Positions 29,795-37,956 of a stretch of 64,000 nucleotides of DNA are shown here, piece by piece. The translations under genes and the position numbers were made by a program. The notes beneath the pieces are model-generated. The model saw only the letters and a list, made by a program, of their open reading frames with translations, had not been told where the DNA came from and did no database searches. The DNA is from Pseudomaricurvus sp965656525 (lineage in GTDB: Bacteria > Pseudomonadota > Gammaproteobacteria > Pseudomonadales > Cellvibrionaceae), in contig CBFHKY010000004.1 of the NCBI GenBank assembly GCA_965656525.1, forward strand, positions 1-64,000, given 5' to 3'. Positions within the stretch are counted from its first letter, which is position 1; every line of letters begins with the position of its first letter.

Positions 29795-30125
29795 GCCCCA
29801 CCCTCGAAGACAACACAATTATTACACTCAATATAATTGATCAATCACAATAAAGGTATGAGCAGATTATGCATCTATGGTTATGACAGCTAAATAAGTC
29901 AAACTGATATAGCAGCCGCCACCGCTGACTAACATTGCCTTTGCACTGTTTTGCTGACGTATAATTTTTTAGCATTTTTAAACTTTATACCTACACTTCA
30001 GATATACGCTTAAATATTGACGTAGATTTGTACATCAGTACGAAATTACAGACTGTGACTTAAATCTAGTGCCTGCTGATATTTTTTGACTTGATTCAAT
30101 GTCTTATTGATGAGTGAGCTTTTCA
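29795..30125. promoter_or_regulatory. Long A+T-rich intergenic region between marR-type and chemoreceptor genes
   Basis: 331 bases without a gene. It holds the divergent promoters of the MarR gene and the PAS chemoreceptor. A 10-bp palindrome ATTGATCAAT at 29836-29845, 42 bases before the MarR start codon, is a candidate MarR autoregulatory operator. A TTGACG at 30017-30022 could be a -35 for the chemoreceptor. Nothing else stands out. Confidence 0.4.
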
Positions 30126-31430
30126 ATGCTATTTAACAACAAATACAAACAATCATTAACGGCAATCTCTAAAAAATGCAAAGAAATGGAAAATATCTGG
30201 TCTTCTGTATTTGACTCTTCTGCCGTTATTGAATTCACTCCCCAGGGTGAAATCCTTAATGCCAGCCCTCTGTTTTTACAGTTAATGGGGTACTCTCTGG
30301 AGGACATCAAAGGTAACAAGCACAGCCTATTTTGTGACACTGATTATGCGGCATCCCCTGAATACCGCGAGTTCTGGCAAACACTTCGTTCAGGAAAAGT
30401 GGTCACTTCAGCCTTTCAGCGTTATAAAAAAAATGGTGATAGGGTATGGCTGTCCGGCAGTTACTTCCCCGTTTACGATGATCGAGGCTTGGTCGTGAAG
30501 GTGATGAAAATTGCCAGCGACATCACCGCGTCCAGTGAAGAGCTCAATAACCTGAAAGCTATTGACAGAGCGATCAATAATTCGATGGCGGTGATTGAGT
30601 TTACCCCCCAAGGTGAGGTATTGGATGCTAACCCAACATTTTTGGAGGTCATGGGTTATTCCCTGACAAAAATCAAAGGCCAACATCATAAAATGTTTTG
30701 CTATGAAGATTTTTACCAAAATCAACCCAGCTTCTGGGCTGATTTGGCAACTGGAGACTTCAAGCAAGGTTTGTTTGAGCGTAAAACAGCCAATGGAAGC
30801 TCTGTCTGGCTAGAAGCCACATACACACCTGTGCTCGACTTAGCGGGGGAAAAAGTGGTTAAAGTGATCAAATTTGCGAACAATGTGACTGACCAAGTCA
30901 ACAGAAATAAAGCCATTTCACAGGCCGCTGAGATGTCTTTTTCAACAGCAGAAGAAACAGCCCAGATAGCACGTCAGGGTGCCGACATGTTGTCCAAGTC
31001 TGTTTCTATGTCAGAATCTATTGTCCTGGAAGTAGCCAATACCAATAAGATTATCGATAAGCTCAGCGCCCAGTCCGTCAATATCGGAGCCATTGTTTCA
31101 ACCATTAGAGGGATTGCCGATCAAACCAATTTGCTCGCCCTGAACGCCGCAATAGAAGCCGCACGTGCTGGTGATCAAGGGCGAGGCTTCGCTGTTGTGG
31201 CCGATGAAGTTAGGCAACTGGCGGGGCGAACCAGTAAATCTACATTAGAAATCGAAGGCGTGGTTAAGGATAATGAAGGCTTGTCCAGTTCGGTTGGTGA
31301 GCGAATGCAATCCGTTACCGATATGGCTAACAGCAGCAATGATCAGTTGGCTCAAGTGAATCAGGTAATGAAAGAAATTTACGACGGTGCCAATAATGTG
31401 TCCCGTACAGTATCCGATTTAATGACATAG
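30126..31430 (+). CDS. Soluble PAS-PAS methyl-accepting chemotaxis protein (BdlA-like)
   Basis: A 434-residue cytoplasmic chemoreceptor with no membrane segment or HAMP. Two PAS/PAC domains (about 25-135 and 147-257) are close copies of each other: AVIEFTPQGEILNASPLFLQ and AVIEFTPQGEVLDANPTFLE, then MGYSL in both. The MCP signalling domain (about 265-434) has the hairpin tip DQTNLLALNAAIEAARAGDQ and GRGFAVVADEVRQLAGRTSK. This layout matches BdlA of P. aeruginosa (biofilm dispersion) and energy-taxis receptors of that type. ATG 30126 is preferred over an upstream in-frame GTG at 30114. No che genes are near. Confidence 0.9.
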   Translation: MLFNNKYKQSLTAISKKCKEMENIWSSVFDSSAVIEFTPQGEILNASPLFLQLMGYSLEDIKGNKHSLFCDTDYAASPEYREFWQTLRSGKVVTSAFQRYKKNGDRVWLSGSYFPVYDDRGLVVKVMKIASDITASSEELNNLKAIDRAINNSMAVIEFTPQGEVLDANPTFLEVMGYSLTKIKGQHHKMFCYEDFYQNQPSFWADLATGDFKQGLFERKTANGSSVWLEATYTPVLDLAGEKVVKVIKFANNVTDQVNRNKAISQAAEMSFSTAEETAQIARQGADMLSKSVSMSESIVLEVANTNKIIDKLSAQSVNIGAIVSTIRGIADQTNLLALNAAIEAARAGDQGRGFAVVADEVRQLAGRTSKSTLEIEGVVKDNEGLSSSVGERMQSVTDMANSSNDQLAQVNQVMKEIYDGANNVSRTVSDLMT

Positions 31431-31540
31431 CCGCGCTTCAGAACCTGTCACTTTAAACAATGTAACGATACCCTTTGTTTACGGCTTCGTAGAACAAACC
31501 TCTAATGTGACTTCGGTGGGATTATTACGTGCCGGTCGCA

Positions 31541-31825
31541 CTAAATTTGAATACCGTAGTAACTGATCAGTAATTGGCCAATGACAATGTAGATAACAAT
31601 CAATGCCCACCCACCTCGCAATAACAATGACTGACTGCACTTATTCTCTTTATTAAGTTTGAAACCGTATAAAACCAATGCTGCGCAAGCGCTTTGAAAC
31701 AGCATCACTCCAAAGATGACAATCTCTGGACCCAACTCCGATGCAAGCCCAGCAATGACAGCCAAAGCACCAACAATACCAAAAGTAAAAAGAAACCAGC
31801 TAAAGATCTTAAGGTAATTCAACAC
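31541..31825 (-). CDS. Small three-helix membrane protein
   Basis: A 94-residue hydrophobic protein with three predicted membrane helices: about residues 6-27 (KIFSWFLFTFGIVGALAVIA), 32-54 (GPEIVIFGVMLFQSACAALV) and 71-90 (GWALIVIYIVIGQLLISYY). A short charged loop, KLNKENKCSQ, lies between helices 2 and 3. The start is a GTG at 31825 with GGAG 12 bases upstream. Family not recognised. The next gene upstream on the same strand (38-aa microprotein) ends with its own terminator, so the two are separate units. Confidence 0.6.
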   Translation of the reverse strand: MLNYLKIFSWFLFTFGIVGALAVIAGLASELGPEIVIFGVMLFQSACAALVLYGFKLNKENKCSQSLLLRGGWALIVIYIVIGQLLISYYGIQI

Positions 31826-31997
31826 AATAAGAATTCACTCCGTAAGGTTCGACAATGTCAAAGCTGTATTGAAGTTATTTGATGACACCAGAAATGGCAA
31901 TAAAAGAGGAGAGATAAAAAGCAATATTGAATACAGGCGATCGTAGAGACAGCTTTACCTTCTTAAGAACAAGCCGCATACGAAAAGAAAATCGATC

Positions 31998-32034
31998 AAA
32001 AAACGGTAAGGCTGCAGCTGCAGCCTTACCGTTT
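31998..32034 (-). terminator. Perfect 34-bp palindrome, terminator of the 38-aa gene
   Basis: Positions 32001-32017 (AAACGGTAAGGCTGCAG) and 32018-32034 are exact reverse complements with no spacer, so the RNA folds into a long G+C-rich hairpin. On the minus strand the stem ends in CCGTTTTTTG, a good T run, 25 bases after the stop of the microprotein gene. Confidence 0.85.
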
Positions 32035-32058
32035 GGTGTTCACCGCGTATTTTCTAGA

Positions 32059-32175
32059 TTATTGTCCGCCAATCCAAAAAATACAGGTGGCGACAAAAAC
32101 GGCTATTAGCGCAACGGCTACCAGCGCATCCGCAACACTGTCACCGTATTCCTGCATTTCGACTTGATCTTCCAT
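32059..32175 (-). CDS. 38-residue single-span membrane microprotein
   Basis: A 38-residue ORF: MEDQVEMQEYGDSVADALVA, then VALIAVFVATCIFWIGGQ. An acidic N-terminal segment (residues 1-16, five acidic and no basic residues) precedes one membrane helix (about 17-35) with a Cys. GGCGGAGAA lies ten bases before the ATG, and a strong intrinsic terminator lies 25 bases after the stop, so the unit is a complete minimal gene. The acidic start predicts an N-out, C-in topology. It is divergent from cysI (315 bases to the cysI start). I do not recognise the family; small subunits of oxidases or transporters have this size. Confidence 0.72.
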   Translation of the reverse strand: MEDQVEMQEYGDSVADALVAVALIAVFVATCIFWIGGQ

Positions 32176-32338
32176 TATTATTATTCTCCGCCAATTGTGG
32201 TTTAGGGAATCAGCTAAAAATGCGTAGCTATATCGATTATAGTCATATACAAAAAAATCTAATGCTTTTTCGTGCTTTTTTTCAATTTAATTTCTTATTT
32301 TACCATTCGTAACAAAGACTTAGGAGTAATCCACCACT

Positions 32339-32367
32339 TTGACGTTACTTTATTTCTCAGCCAGTAT
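32339..32367 (+). promoter_or_regulatory. Candidate sigma-70 promoter of cysI
   Basis: TTGACG at 32339-32344 and CAGTAT at 32362-32367 are spaced by 17 bases, about 125 bases before the cysI start. The -10 matches three of six consensus bases. CysB control is expected for this gene in relatives but no site is asserted here. Confidence 0.35.
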
Positions 32368-32490
32368 CACTCGCACGATATGCGCTTTTGGTGTATTCTG
32401 CGCGCCTATTTTTCAAAGCTAGACTCATCAATCGCTTACTGATGTTTGAGCTGGCAGCAGATTAACCCTCAATTTTCAGGTGTGCTCTCA

Positions 32491-34155
32491 ATGTACCAAT
32501 ATGACGAGTATGATCACCGCATTGTGCGCGAACGTGTGGCGCAATTCAGTGATCAAACCGAACGATATTTGGCCGGTGAACTGACCGAAGAACAGTTCCT
32601 ACCCCTTCGGCTGCAAAATGGGCTGTACATACAGCGCCTGGCGCCGATGCTGCGCATCAATGTGCCTTATGGCATGCTGAGCTCTACTCAGCTGCGTAAA
32701 CTGGCTCATATTGCTCGCCACTACGATAAGGGTTACTGCCACATCACCACTCGTCAGAATGTCCAGTTCAACTGGCCTCAGCTGGAAGAAGTTCCTGCAC
32801 TGCTAGGTGAATTAGCCGACGTAGAAATGCACGGCATTCAGTCCAGCGGTAGCTGTATCCGTAATGTGACCTCTGATCAATTTGCGGGGATTTCTTCGGA
32901 TGAAACCGTAGATCCACGCCCCTATTGTGAAATCATTCGCCAGTGGTCTACATTTCATCCAGAATTTGCGTTTTTACCACGCAAATTCAAAATTGCGGTC
33001 ACGGGTGCCGACAGCGATCGCGCTGCCGTACAAGTTCACGACATCGGCCTTCAAGTTCTTAAGAACGAGGCTGGTGAGATCGGCTTTAAAGTGTATGTGG
33101 GTGGCGGTTTAGGTCGCACCCCCGTTATCGGCTCTGCTATCCGCGACTTTCTGCCTCAGATGGACCTGCTGCCCTATTTAGAAGCGATTTTGCGGGTGTA
33201 TAACCAAATTGGGCGTCGCGACAACAAGTACAAAGCGCGCATCAAAATCTTGGTTAAGGCTTTGGGTGCCGATAAGTTCGCTGAAAAAGTCGAAGCCGAA
33301 TTCAATCACCTGCAAAACAGCCCAATCCAATTAACGCAAGCAGAAATCGAGCGAGCAAGCCAATCGTTCCCAACACCGGCTTACGCCGAGGTAGATGCAG
33401 CAGCAGTTGATGCCGCCCTTCAGCAACAAAGCAAAGACAATGTCGCTTTTGGTAAATGGCTAACGCGTAATGTGCGTGAACACCGCCAAGCTGGTTACGC
33501 CGCTGTCACCTTGTCACTAAAGCCTACTGGTGTGGCACCGGGCGACATCACAGACAGCCAGTTGGAGTCCATAGCCGACTTAGCTGACCGCTACAGCTTT
33601 GGTGAAGTACGCACAACACATGAACAAAACATTGTTTTGGGAGATGTGCGTAAAGACCAGCTGTTTTCACTGTGGGAAGATGCCAAGCCAAAAGGTTTTG
33701 CAACCCCCAACATTGGCACACTGAACGATCTGATTTGCTGCCCTGGCGGTGATTTTTGTTCACTGGCCAACGCCAAGTCTATACCCATTGCAGAATCGAT
33801 CCAGCGTCAGTTTGACGACTTAGATTACCTTTACGACTTGGGCGATATTGATCTTAATATCTCTGGTTGTATGAACGCCTGTGGTCACCATCACGTGGGA
33901 CATATCGGCATCTTGGGTGTTGATAAAAAAGGGCAAGAGTTCTACCAAATCCAATTGGGTGGCAATGCCGGTACAGATGCCAGCCTAGGTAATGTATTGG
34001 GCCCCGCTTTTGGTGCCGAAGATATTCCTTCTGTGATTCAAACGCTAGTCGATGTATTTGTCGCCAACCGTATCGAAGGTGAGCAATTCATCGAGACTTA
34101 TCGTCGTGTCGGTATCGCACCATTTAAGGAGAAGGTCTATGCCAAAGCTGATTAA
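32491..34155 (+). CDS. cysI: Sulfite/nitrite reductase hemoprotein (CysI type)
   Basis: A 554-residue siroheme and [4Fe-4S] enzyme reducing sulfite to sulfide in cysteine synthesis. The first half contains the ferredoxin-like region PMLRINVPYGMLSSTQLRKL, then YCHITTRQNVQFNW (substrate-binding Arg). Next come SSGSCIRNVTSDQFAG, GGGLGRTPVIG, and the cofactor Cys motifs CCPGGDFCSLANAKS and NISGCMNACGHHHVGHIG. It is the one-gene form with the DUF934 partner as in pseudomonads, with no cysJ flavoprotein nearby. ATG 32491 follows CAGGTG; an in-frame upstream TTG at 32446 is less likely. It overlaps DUF934 by 17 bases. Siroheme comes from CysG in this window. Confidence 0.93.
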   Translation: MYQYDEYDHRIVRERVAQFSDQTERYLAGELTEEQFLPLRLQNGLYIQRLAPMLRINVPYGMLSSTQLRKLAHIARHYDKGYCHITTRQNVQFNWPQLEEVPALLGELADVEMHGIQSSGSCIRNVTSDQFAGISSDETVDPRPYCEIIRQWSTFHPEFAFLPRKFKIAVTGADSDRAAVQVHDIGLQVLKNEAGEIGFKVYVGGGLGRTPVIGSAIRDFLPQMDLLPYLEAILRVYNQIGRRDNKYKARIKILVKALGADKFAEKVEAEFNHLQNSPIQLTQAEIERASQSFPTPAYAEVDAAAVDAALQQQSKDNVAFGKWLTRNVREHRQAGYAAVTLSLKPTGVAPGDITDSQLESIADLADRYSFGEVRTTHEQNIVLGDVRKDQLFSLWEDAKPKGFATPNIGTLNDLICCPGGDFCSLANAKSIPIAESIQRQFDDLDYLYDLGDIDLNISGCMNACGHHHVGHIGILGVDKKGQEFYQIQLGGNAGTDASLGNVLGPAFGAEDIPSVIQTLVDVFVANRIEGEQFIETYRRVGIAPFKEKVYAKAD

Positions 34156-34639
34156 AGATCGTGCTCTTGCCGATAACATTTGGGGCGTGTTGCCTGCAAC
34201 GGATGCACCGGAAGAAGCTGCGGTGCCAGAAACGCCTACAGTTGTCCCCTTAAACGTCTGGCAAGCTCAACATACCGCATTAAGTTCACGATTAGACACT
34301 GTAGGCGTCTGGTTAGATAGCCATCAACTGGCCGAGGAGTTAGGTGAAGCAGCTCTACAGCTACCTTTAGTCGCTGTAAACTTCCCGACCTTTATGGATG
34401 GCCGCGGTTTTAGCACCGCTCGCTTATTGCGTGAACGTTATGGCTTTGCGGGCGAGCTACGCACCTTAGGTCCCATTATGCGCGACCAGTTGTTGTTTTT
34501 AGAGCGCTGTGGATTTAACAGTTTTGAGTTTGACGATGCCGCGGATATCGAAAAGGCACTTGTGTCCTTCAATGATTTCAGCGAATTCTATCAGGCCGCA
34601 AACGATCAAAAGCTGCCTCTATTTCGCCGCAAAGTGTAG
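34139..34639 (+). CDS. DUF934 protein, sulfite-reductase partner
   Basis: A 166-residue DUF934 protein. Typical segments are LDSHQLAEELGEAALQLPLV, VNFPTFMDGRGFSTARLLRE, and RTLGPIMRDQLLFLERCGFN, then SFEFDD. The family occurs almost always just after one-gene cysI and is thought to serve in assimilatory sulfite reduction, perhaps in electron supply or assembly; the mechanism is not established. ATG 34139, preceded by AGGAGAAGGTCT, overlaps the cysI end by 17 bases. Its TAG stop at 34637-34639 begins a tandem repeat. Confidence 0.9.
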   Translation: MPKLIKDRALADNIWGVLPATDAPEEAAVPETPTVVPLNVWQAQHTALSSRLDTVGVWLDSHQLAEELGEAALQLPLVAVNFPTFMDGRGFSTARLLRERYGFAGELRTLGPIMRDQLLFLERCGFNSFEFDDAADIEKALVSFNDFSEFYQAANDQKLPLFRRKV

Positions 34640-34698
34640 TATGCATCTACTATTAGTTAGTAGTACGCCTCTAATAGTTAGTAGTACGCCTCTAAGAT
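34637..34698. repeat. 21-bp tandem direct repeat overlapping the DUF934 stop codon
   Basis: Two exact adjacent copies of TAGTTAGTAGTACGCCTCTAA occupy 34654-34674 and 34675-34695. A diverged copy (TAGTATGCATCTACTATTAG) lies upstream and includes the TAG stop of the DUF934 gene. The unit is 21 bases, two helical turns. Confidence 0.85.
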
Positions 34699-34727
34699 AA
34701 ACAAGCTCGCCAATGCGAGCTTGTTTA
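34698..34727 (+). terminator. Terminator of the cysI-DUF934 operon
   Basis: A perfect 13-bp stem TAAACAAGCTCGC / GCGAGCTTGTTTA with loop CAAT, ending in TTGTTTA. The T run is interrupted by a G, but the stem is strong. Confidence 0.75.
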
Positions 34728-34863
34728 GCAAAGCTGGCCGGTAAACGGCTTTATTTTTAACCGCTTGCCGTTCGATAAACCTTCGGCGATTTATCACCGC
34801 CCCCAGTGCCTCTCGTATTTCATCCACAAATACGGTACAACATCGGTAACTTAACTTTACCTG

Positions 34864-35297
34864 ATGAGCCGCATGCACGATTCCCTGTTTCAATCTTTTT
34901 TCTTAATATTTTCTGGTGCTGCACTGGTTGCTTCATTGGCATTGTACACGCGCCAGCCGCTACTGGTGGCTTACATTGCTGTGGGTATGCTGCTTGGGCC
35001 CTATGGATTTCAATTTGTCACTGATATCTCGTTGGTGACGGATATTGCTCATATCGGCATTATTTTTTTGCTGTTTCTTTTGGGATTGGACATGCAGCCT
35101 AAATCGCTGCTTTCTGTATTGAAGCAGGCTACCAGTGTGGGGCTGATCAGCTCCGTCGTTTTCGCAGTGAGTGGCTACGGCATTGGCACTCTGTTTGGTT
35201 TTAACCATATGGAGTGTCTCATCATTGGTATGGCCATGATGTTTTCCAGCACCATTATTGGTATCAAATTATTGCCAACTACGGTCTTACATCACAA
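34864..35297 (+). CDS. Cation:proton antiporter (Kef/CPA2 type), 5' part, cut by assembly gap
   Basis: The first 144 residues of a polytopic antiporter. MSRMHDSLFQSFFLIFSGAA is followed by YIAVGMLLGPYGFQF, then HIGIIFLLFLLGLDM, a KSLLSVLKQAT segment, and GMAMMFSSTIIGIKLLP. The motifs AYIAVGMLLGP, FLLGLDM and S-S-T-I-I are typical of KefB/KefC and related Na+ or K+/H+ exchangers of the CPA2 family. A complete protein would have 380-650 residues. The sequence after the N run does not continue the protein, so at least several hundred bases are missing. No TrkA-N domain can be judged. Confidence 0.85.
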
Positions 35298-35396
35298 NNN
35301 NNNNNNNNNNNNNNNNNNNNNNNNNNNNNNNNNNNNNNNNNNNNNNNNNNNNNNNNNNNNNNNNNNNNNNNNNNNNNNNNNNNNNNNNNNNNNNNN
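35298..35396. other. Assembly gap (99 N)
   Basis: 99 N interrupting the antiporter gene. The far side carries unrelated minus-strand small ORFs, so the real missing sequence is much longer than 99 bases or the join is wrong. Confidence 0.95.
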
Positions 35397-35469
35397 AACA
35401 AAAGAACAAAAATATGGTGAAAATCAGTACATCCAAAGAAAATAACAGAGCGGGTGCCACTAACACCAT
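35397..35469 (-). CDS. 5' end of a possible small membrane protein running into the gap
   Basis: From ATG 35469 the minus strand reads MVLVAPALLFSLDVLIFTIF and enters the N run at residue 25. It starts seven bases after the stop of the 71-residue ORF upstream, an arrangement suggesting coupled translation. The strong hydrophobicity suggests a membrane span. Too short to assign; it may be chance. Confidence 0.3.
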
Positions 35470-35476
35470 AAGTGGC

Positions 35477-35692
35477 TTACTTGTCCATAAGCCACACATC
35501 AACCGTTTCTTTTGCTGATACTTCTTGGTGAGAGATCTCCGGTGCGCTTGATTGTGGCTGGCATCCGCTAAAAGCCATACTTTCCGTGGCATCCCTTTTT
35601 ACCAGATCACTTGAACCTAAAACCGCGTAACTGATCCACACTACCATGATCAGGCTTAATGAGCCTCCAATTGTCGCCGTAAACCTCTCCAC
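35477..35692 (-). CDS. Possible small membrane protein, unknown function
   Basis: A 71-residue ORF with a GTG start (35692). A hydrophobic segment at about residues 9-27 (GGSLSLIMVVWISYAVLGS) is followed by a polar tail of about 45 residues with one Cys. No clear Shine-Dalgarno sequence is seen before the GTG. It may form a small operon with the ORF that follows into the gap. Weakly supported. Confidence 0.35.
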   Translation of the reverse strand: MERFTATIGGSLSLIMVVWISYAVLGSSDLVKRDATESMAFSGCQPQSSAPEISHQEVSAKETVDVWLMDK

Positions 35693-35941
35693 TCAAATTA
35701 AGATGAATTGAGTGCGGGGTCACTATCGAATTACACGTTAAACTCTGAAGTATTTATACTCATGTCACATCCCAGCCGAGACGCGGTCATTAGACAGCGC
35801 AGAAAGGTTTACCCTTTTTGCCCAGCTCGGTATGCTATCAAAAATGACAAGGATAGGGTTGGCTGTGTGCTGGATTTACCGTTTGAATCCAATAACTCTG
35901 TGCTACAACGCTTTCATCACAATATTCGACATGGCCCTCCT

Positions 35942-36841
35942 ATGAGATCGCTTTTCACTAAAATCTTATGTGTCTACCTCCTTCTGTTCCTCAGTGGCTG
36001 CAGCACCCACAGCAGCCACGCCGCTTTTTTCCAATTTTTCATAGCCGATAAAGAAAACCTTGAAAACGTTAAAACGGTTTTCGAAGAGGGTTACGCAGAC
36101 ATTAACGAACTTTATGAATGAGGTACGGCCTTAGCACTGGCCGCACAATACAACCGTGTAGACACCGTGCAATACCTAATTGCCTCTGGTGCTGATATCA
36201 ATAAAGGCAATGTTGATGGTAAAGCCTCGCGCTCACCCCTGCACTCGGCGGCCATAAAAGGTTCAACCGAAACGGCCCTGTTACTGCTAAAAGTAGGGGC
36301 AAATACCACATTGACGAACCGAGACAATCAAACACCCGCGCAACTGGCGCGCTCAAAAGGCCATCAGCAGCTTAGTGAGTTAATCAATGAGTTTGTAACA
36401 GCCAAGTCTCGGTGGGCCTTAGTGCAACAGAAAAACACCTCAACAGCCTACGCGGATTTCATCAAAGCATACCCAAACTCGATCTACACAGAGGATGCTC
36501 GTCAGTGGCTTGAACGCCATAAACGACAAGCTGAGCGTCTTGCTGAATTAGAACGCACCCTGCCGCCAGAAATCTTGCGCGACAAGTATATGGTCGAACT
36601 TTCAAACCTGTTAAAAACGCAACAATATGAAGCGGCTCTGCCTCTGTTTAAAAAGCTAACAGCGCTGCCGATTTCTACCGATCCATCGCTTAAGTTTTTC
36701 TACGGCGAAGCCCTGCTCAAGACCAATCAAACGGCTCAAGGGATTGACCAGCTCTACCAATATATTAATGAACAAGGACGAAACGCAACACATTACACAA
36801 CCGCTCTGACATTAATCAGTCAGGCCGAATCTCAGATGTAA
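35942..36841 (+). pseudogene. Ankyrin-repeat lipoprotein interrupted by one in-frame TGA
   Basis: An otherwise open 300-codon frame with TGA at codon 60 (36119-36121). Residues 1-20 are a lipoprotein signal (MRSLFTKILCVYLLLFLSGC, lipobox LSGC). Ankyrin repeats follow on both sides of the stop: before it ENVKTVFEEGYADINELYE, directly after it GTALALAAQYNRVDTVQYLI and ASGADINKGN, then SPLHSAAIKGSTETALLLLK and TPAQLARSKGHQQLSELINE. The C-terminal module (about 200-299) is shared with the next gene. One base change (from TGG or CGA) explains the stop; a sequencing error is possible. Other genes here end in TGA, so recoding is unlikely. No good restart codon is seen. Confidence 0.8.
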
Positions 36842-36902
36842 ATTCTTTTTCTCAGTTCGCCAAAATAACATTTTTATTGAGCTTTTAGCCAAGAGGTATT
36901 AA

Positions 36903-37925
36903 ATGAACAATCATTTTAGATTGATGGCATTAGCCATTCTGTTAATGTCATTTTTATCGGGTTGTACGACGACTGAAGATGGTAAACCTCTTGACCCAGT
37001 TTTGCCTTTTGCAGAAAAGTCGACTATACAGGATGTCAGTCGTCTGCTGGAAAACCCCAAAGATTCTATTACCGTTTATTTTTTTGCTGAACGCATACAC
37101 GGTGCAAACGACTTGGCGGTTTCTCTCAATGGCCGAGCAAGCTCAATGGGGATTCGCCTAGATGGGGAAGTAGTGGCTAACCTGCAAGAAGGTGAAGCGA
37201 TAAAATTACAACTCATGCCACACCATCTCTACCCATTTGCATTTAAGAATACGTTTTGGATGGATCACCCAGGTGGCCTAGCCCACTTTCCCATTAATGC
37301 GACAACAGCAGGTAATTCGGCTGCTTTTAGTATCGCTACCCCCGTTTTTGTGGGCAACACCCCTGATGTAAAAAGGCTCAACCTAAAAACGCTAAGACAA
37401 AAAATTGAGCAATACACGTTTGTGGAACCTCTCATTGATCGATCCGCATTGGCACTTAGGCCCACTAAATTGTTAGAGCAATGGAGTCAGTGTTTAATTG
37501 ACCAAAACCTAGGACAATGTGAAAGCGTGTTTGAGACTGTACCGACTTCTTTGCGCAGTGAAATGATGGTGCATGAAATGGAAGTCTTGCGCTCTAAAGC
37601 ACAGCAAAAACAGAAAACCTTAGCGGCCATGGAAACTGCTCTGCCAGAGTCCGTACGTCGCGACAAATACATGATCACTCTTTCCAGTCATCTTAAATCT
37701 GGGCGTTACCAAGAAGCACTGGCTATATTTCCCAAACTGAAAAGTTTGAGCATGGATACCGATCCTTCTTTGGATTTTTTCTATGGCGAGTCTTTGCTGA
37801 AAACCGGACAACCCAAAGCCGCGCTGACTCAGCTCTATAGCTACATCAGTACCCAAGGTCGCGCTGGTACACATTATGCCCGCGCGCTTAAATTGATCAA
37901 TGAAGCAGAATCACAGCTGCGATAG
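36903..37925 (+). CDS. Lipoprotein with C-terminal TPR-like module, paralogue of upstream gene
   Basis: A 340-residue lipoprotein with signal MNNHFRLMALAILLMSFLSG followed by the lipobox Cys21 (LSGC). The middle (about 40-170) is beta-rich (ITVYFFAERIHGANDLAVSL, GIRLDGEVVANLQEGE) and resembles DUF2846-like lipoprotein domains with a pattern of small-molecule or carbohydrate-binding folds, but I cannot name it firmly. The C-terminal 95 residues match the end of the ankyrin lipoprotein: RRDKYMITLSSHLKSGRYQE, then DTDPSLDFFYGESLLKTGQP and YSYISTQGRAGTHYARALKL. GAGG lies before the ATG. Probably co-transcribed with both neighbours. Confidence 0.8.
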   Translation: MNNHFRLMALAILLMSFLSGCTTTEDGKPLDPVLPFAEKSTIQDVSRLLENPKDSITVYFFAERIHGANDLAVSLNGRASSMGIRLDGEVVANLQEGEAIKLQLMPHHLYPFAFKNTFWMDHPGGLAHFPINATTAGNSAAFSIATPVFVGNTPDVKRLNLKTLRQKIEQYTFVEPLIDRSALALRPTKLLEQWSQCLIDQNLGQCESVFETVPTSLRSEMMVHEMEVLRSKAQQKQKTLAAMETALPESVRRDKYMITLSSHLKSGRYQEALAIFPKLKSLSMDTDPSLDFFYGESLLKTGQPKAALTQLYSYISTQGRAGTHYARALKLINEAESQLR

Positions 37926-37956
37926 TTTTAAAAAGACCAGTAAAGAGGATACCGCT

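Noticed and set aside
31927..32109. 60-codon plus-strand open frame
   Set aside because: It runs across the palindromic terminator and antisense to the better supported 38-residue gene.
35708..35941. Open frame upstream of the ankyrin lipoprotein in the same frame
   Set aside because: The lipoprotein signal begins only at 35942; the upstream part has no coding character and would bury the signal peptide.
36119..36121. TGA as selenocysteine or recoded Trp
   Set aside because: Ankyrin domain position with no redox role and no selenoprotein family; normal TGA stops are used nearby.
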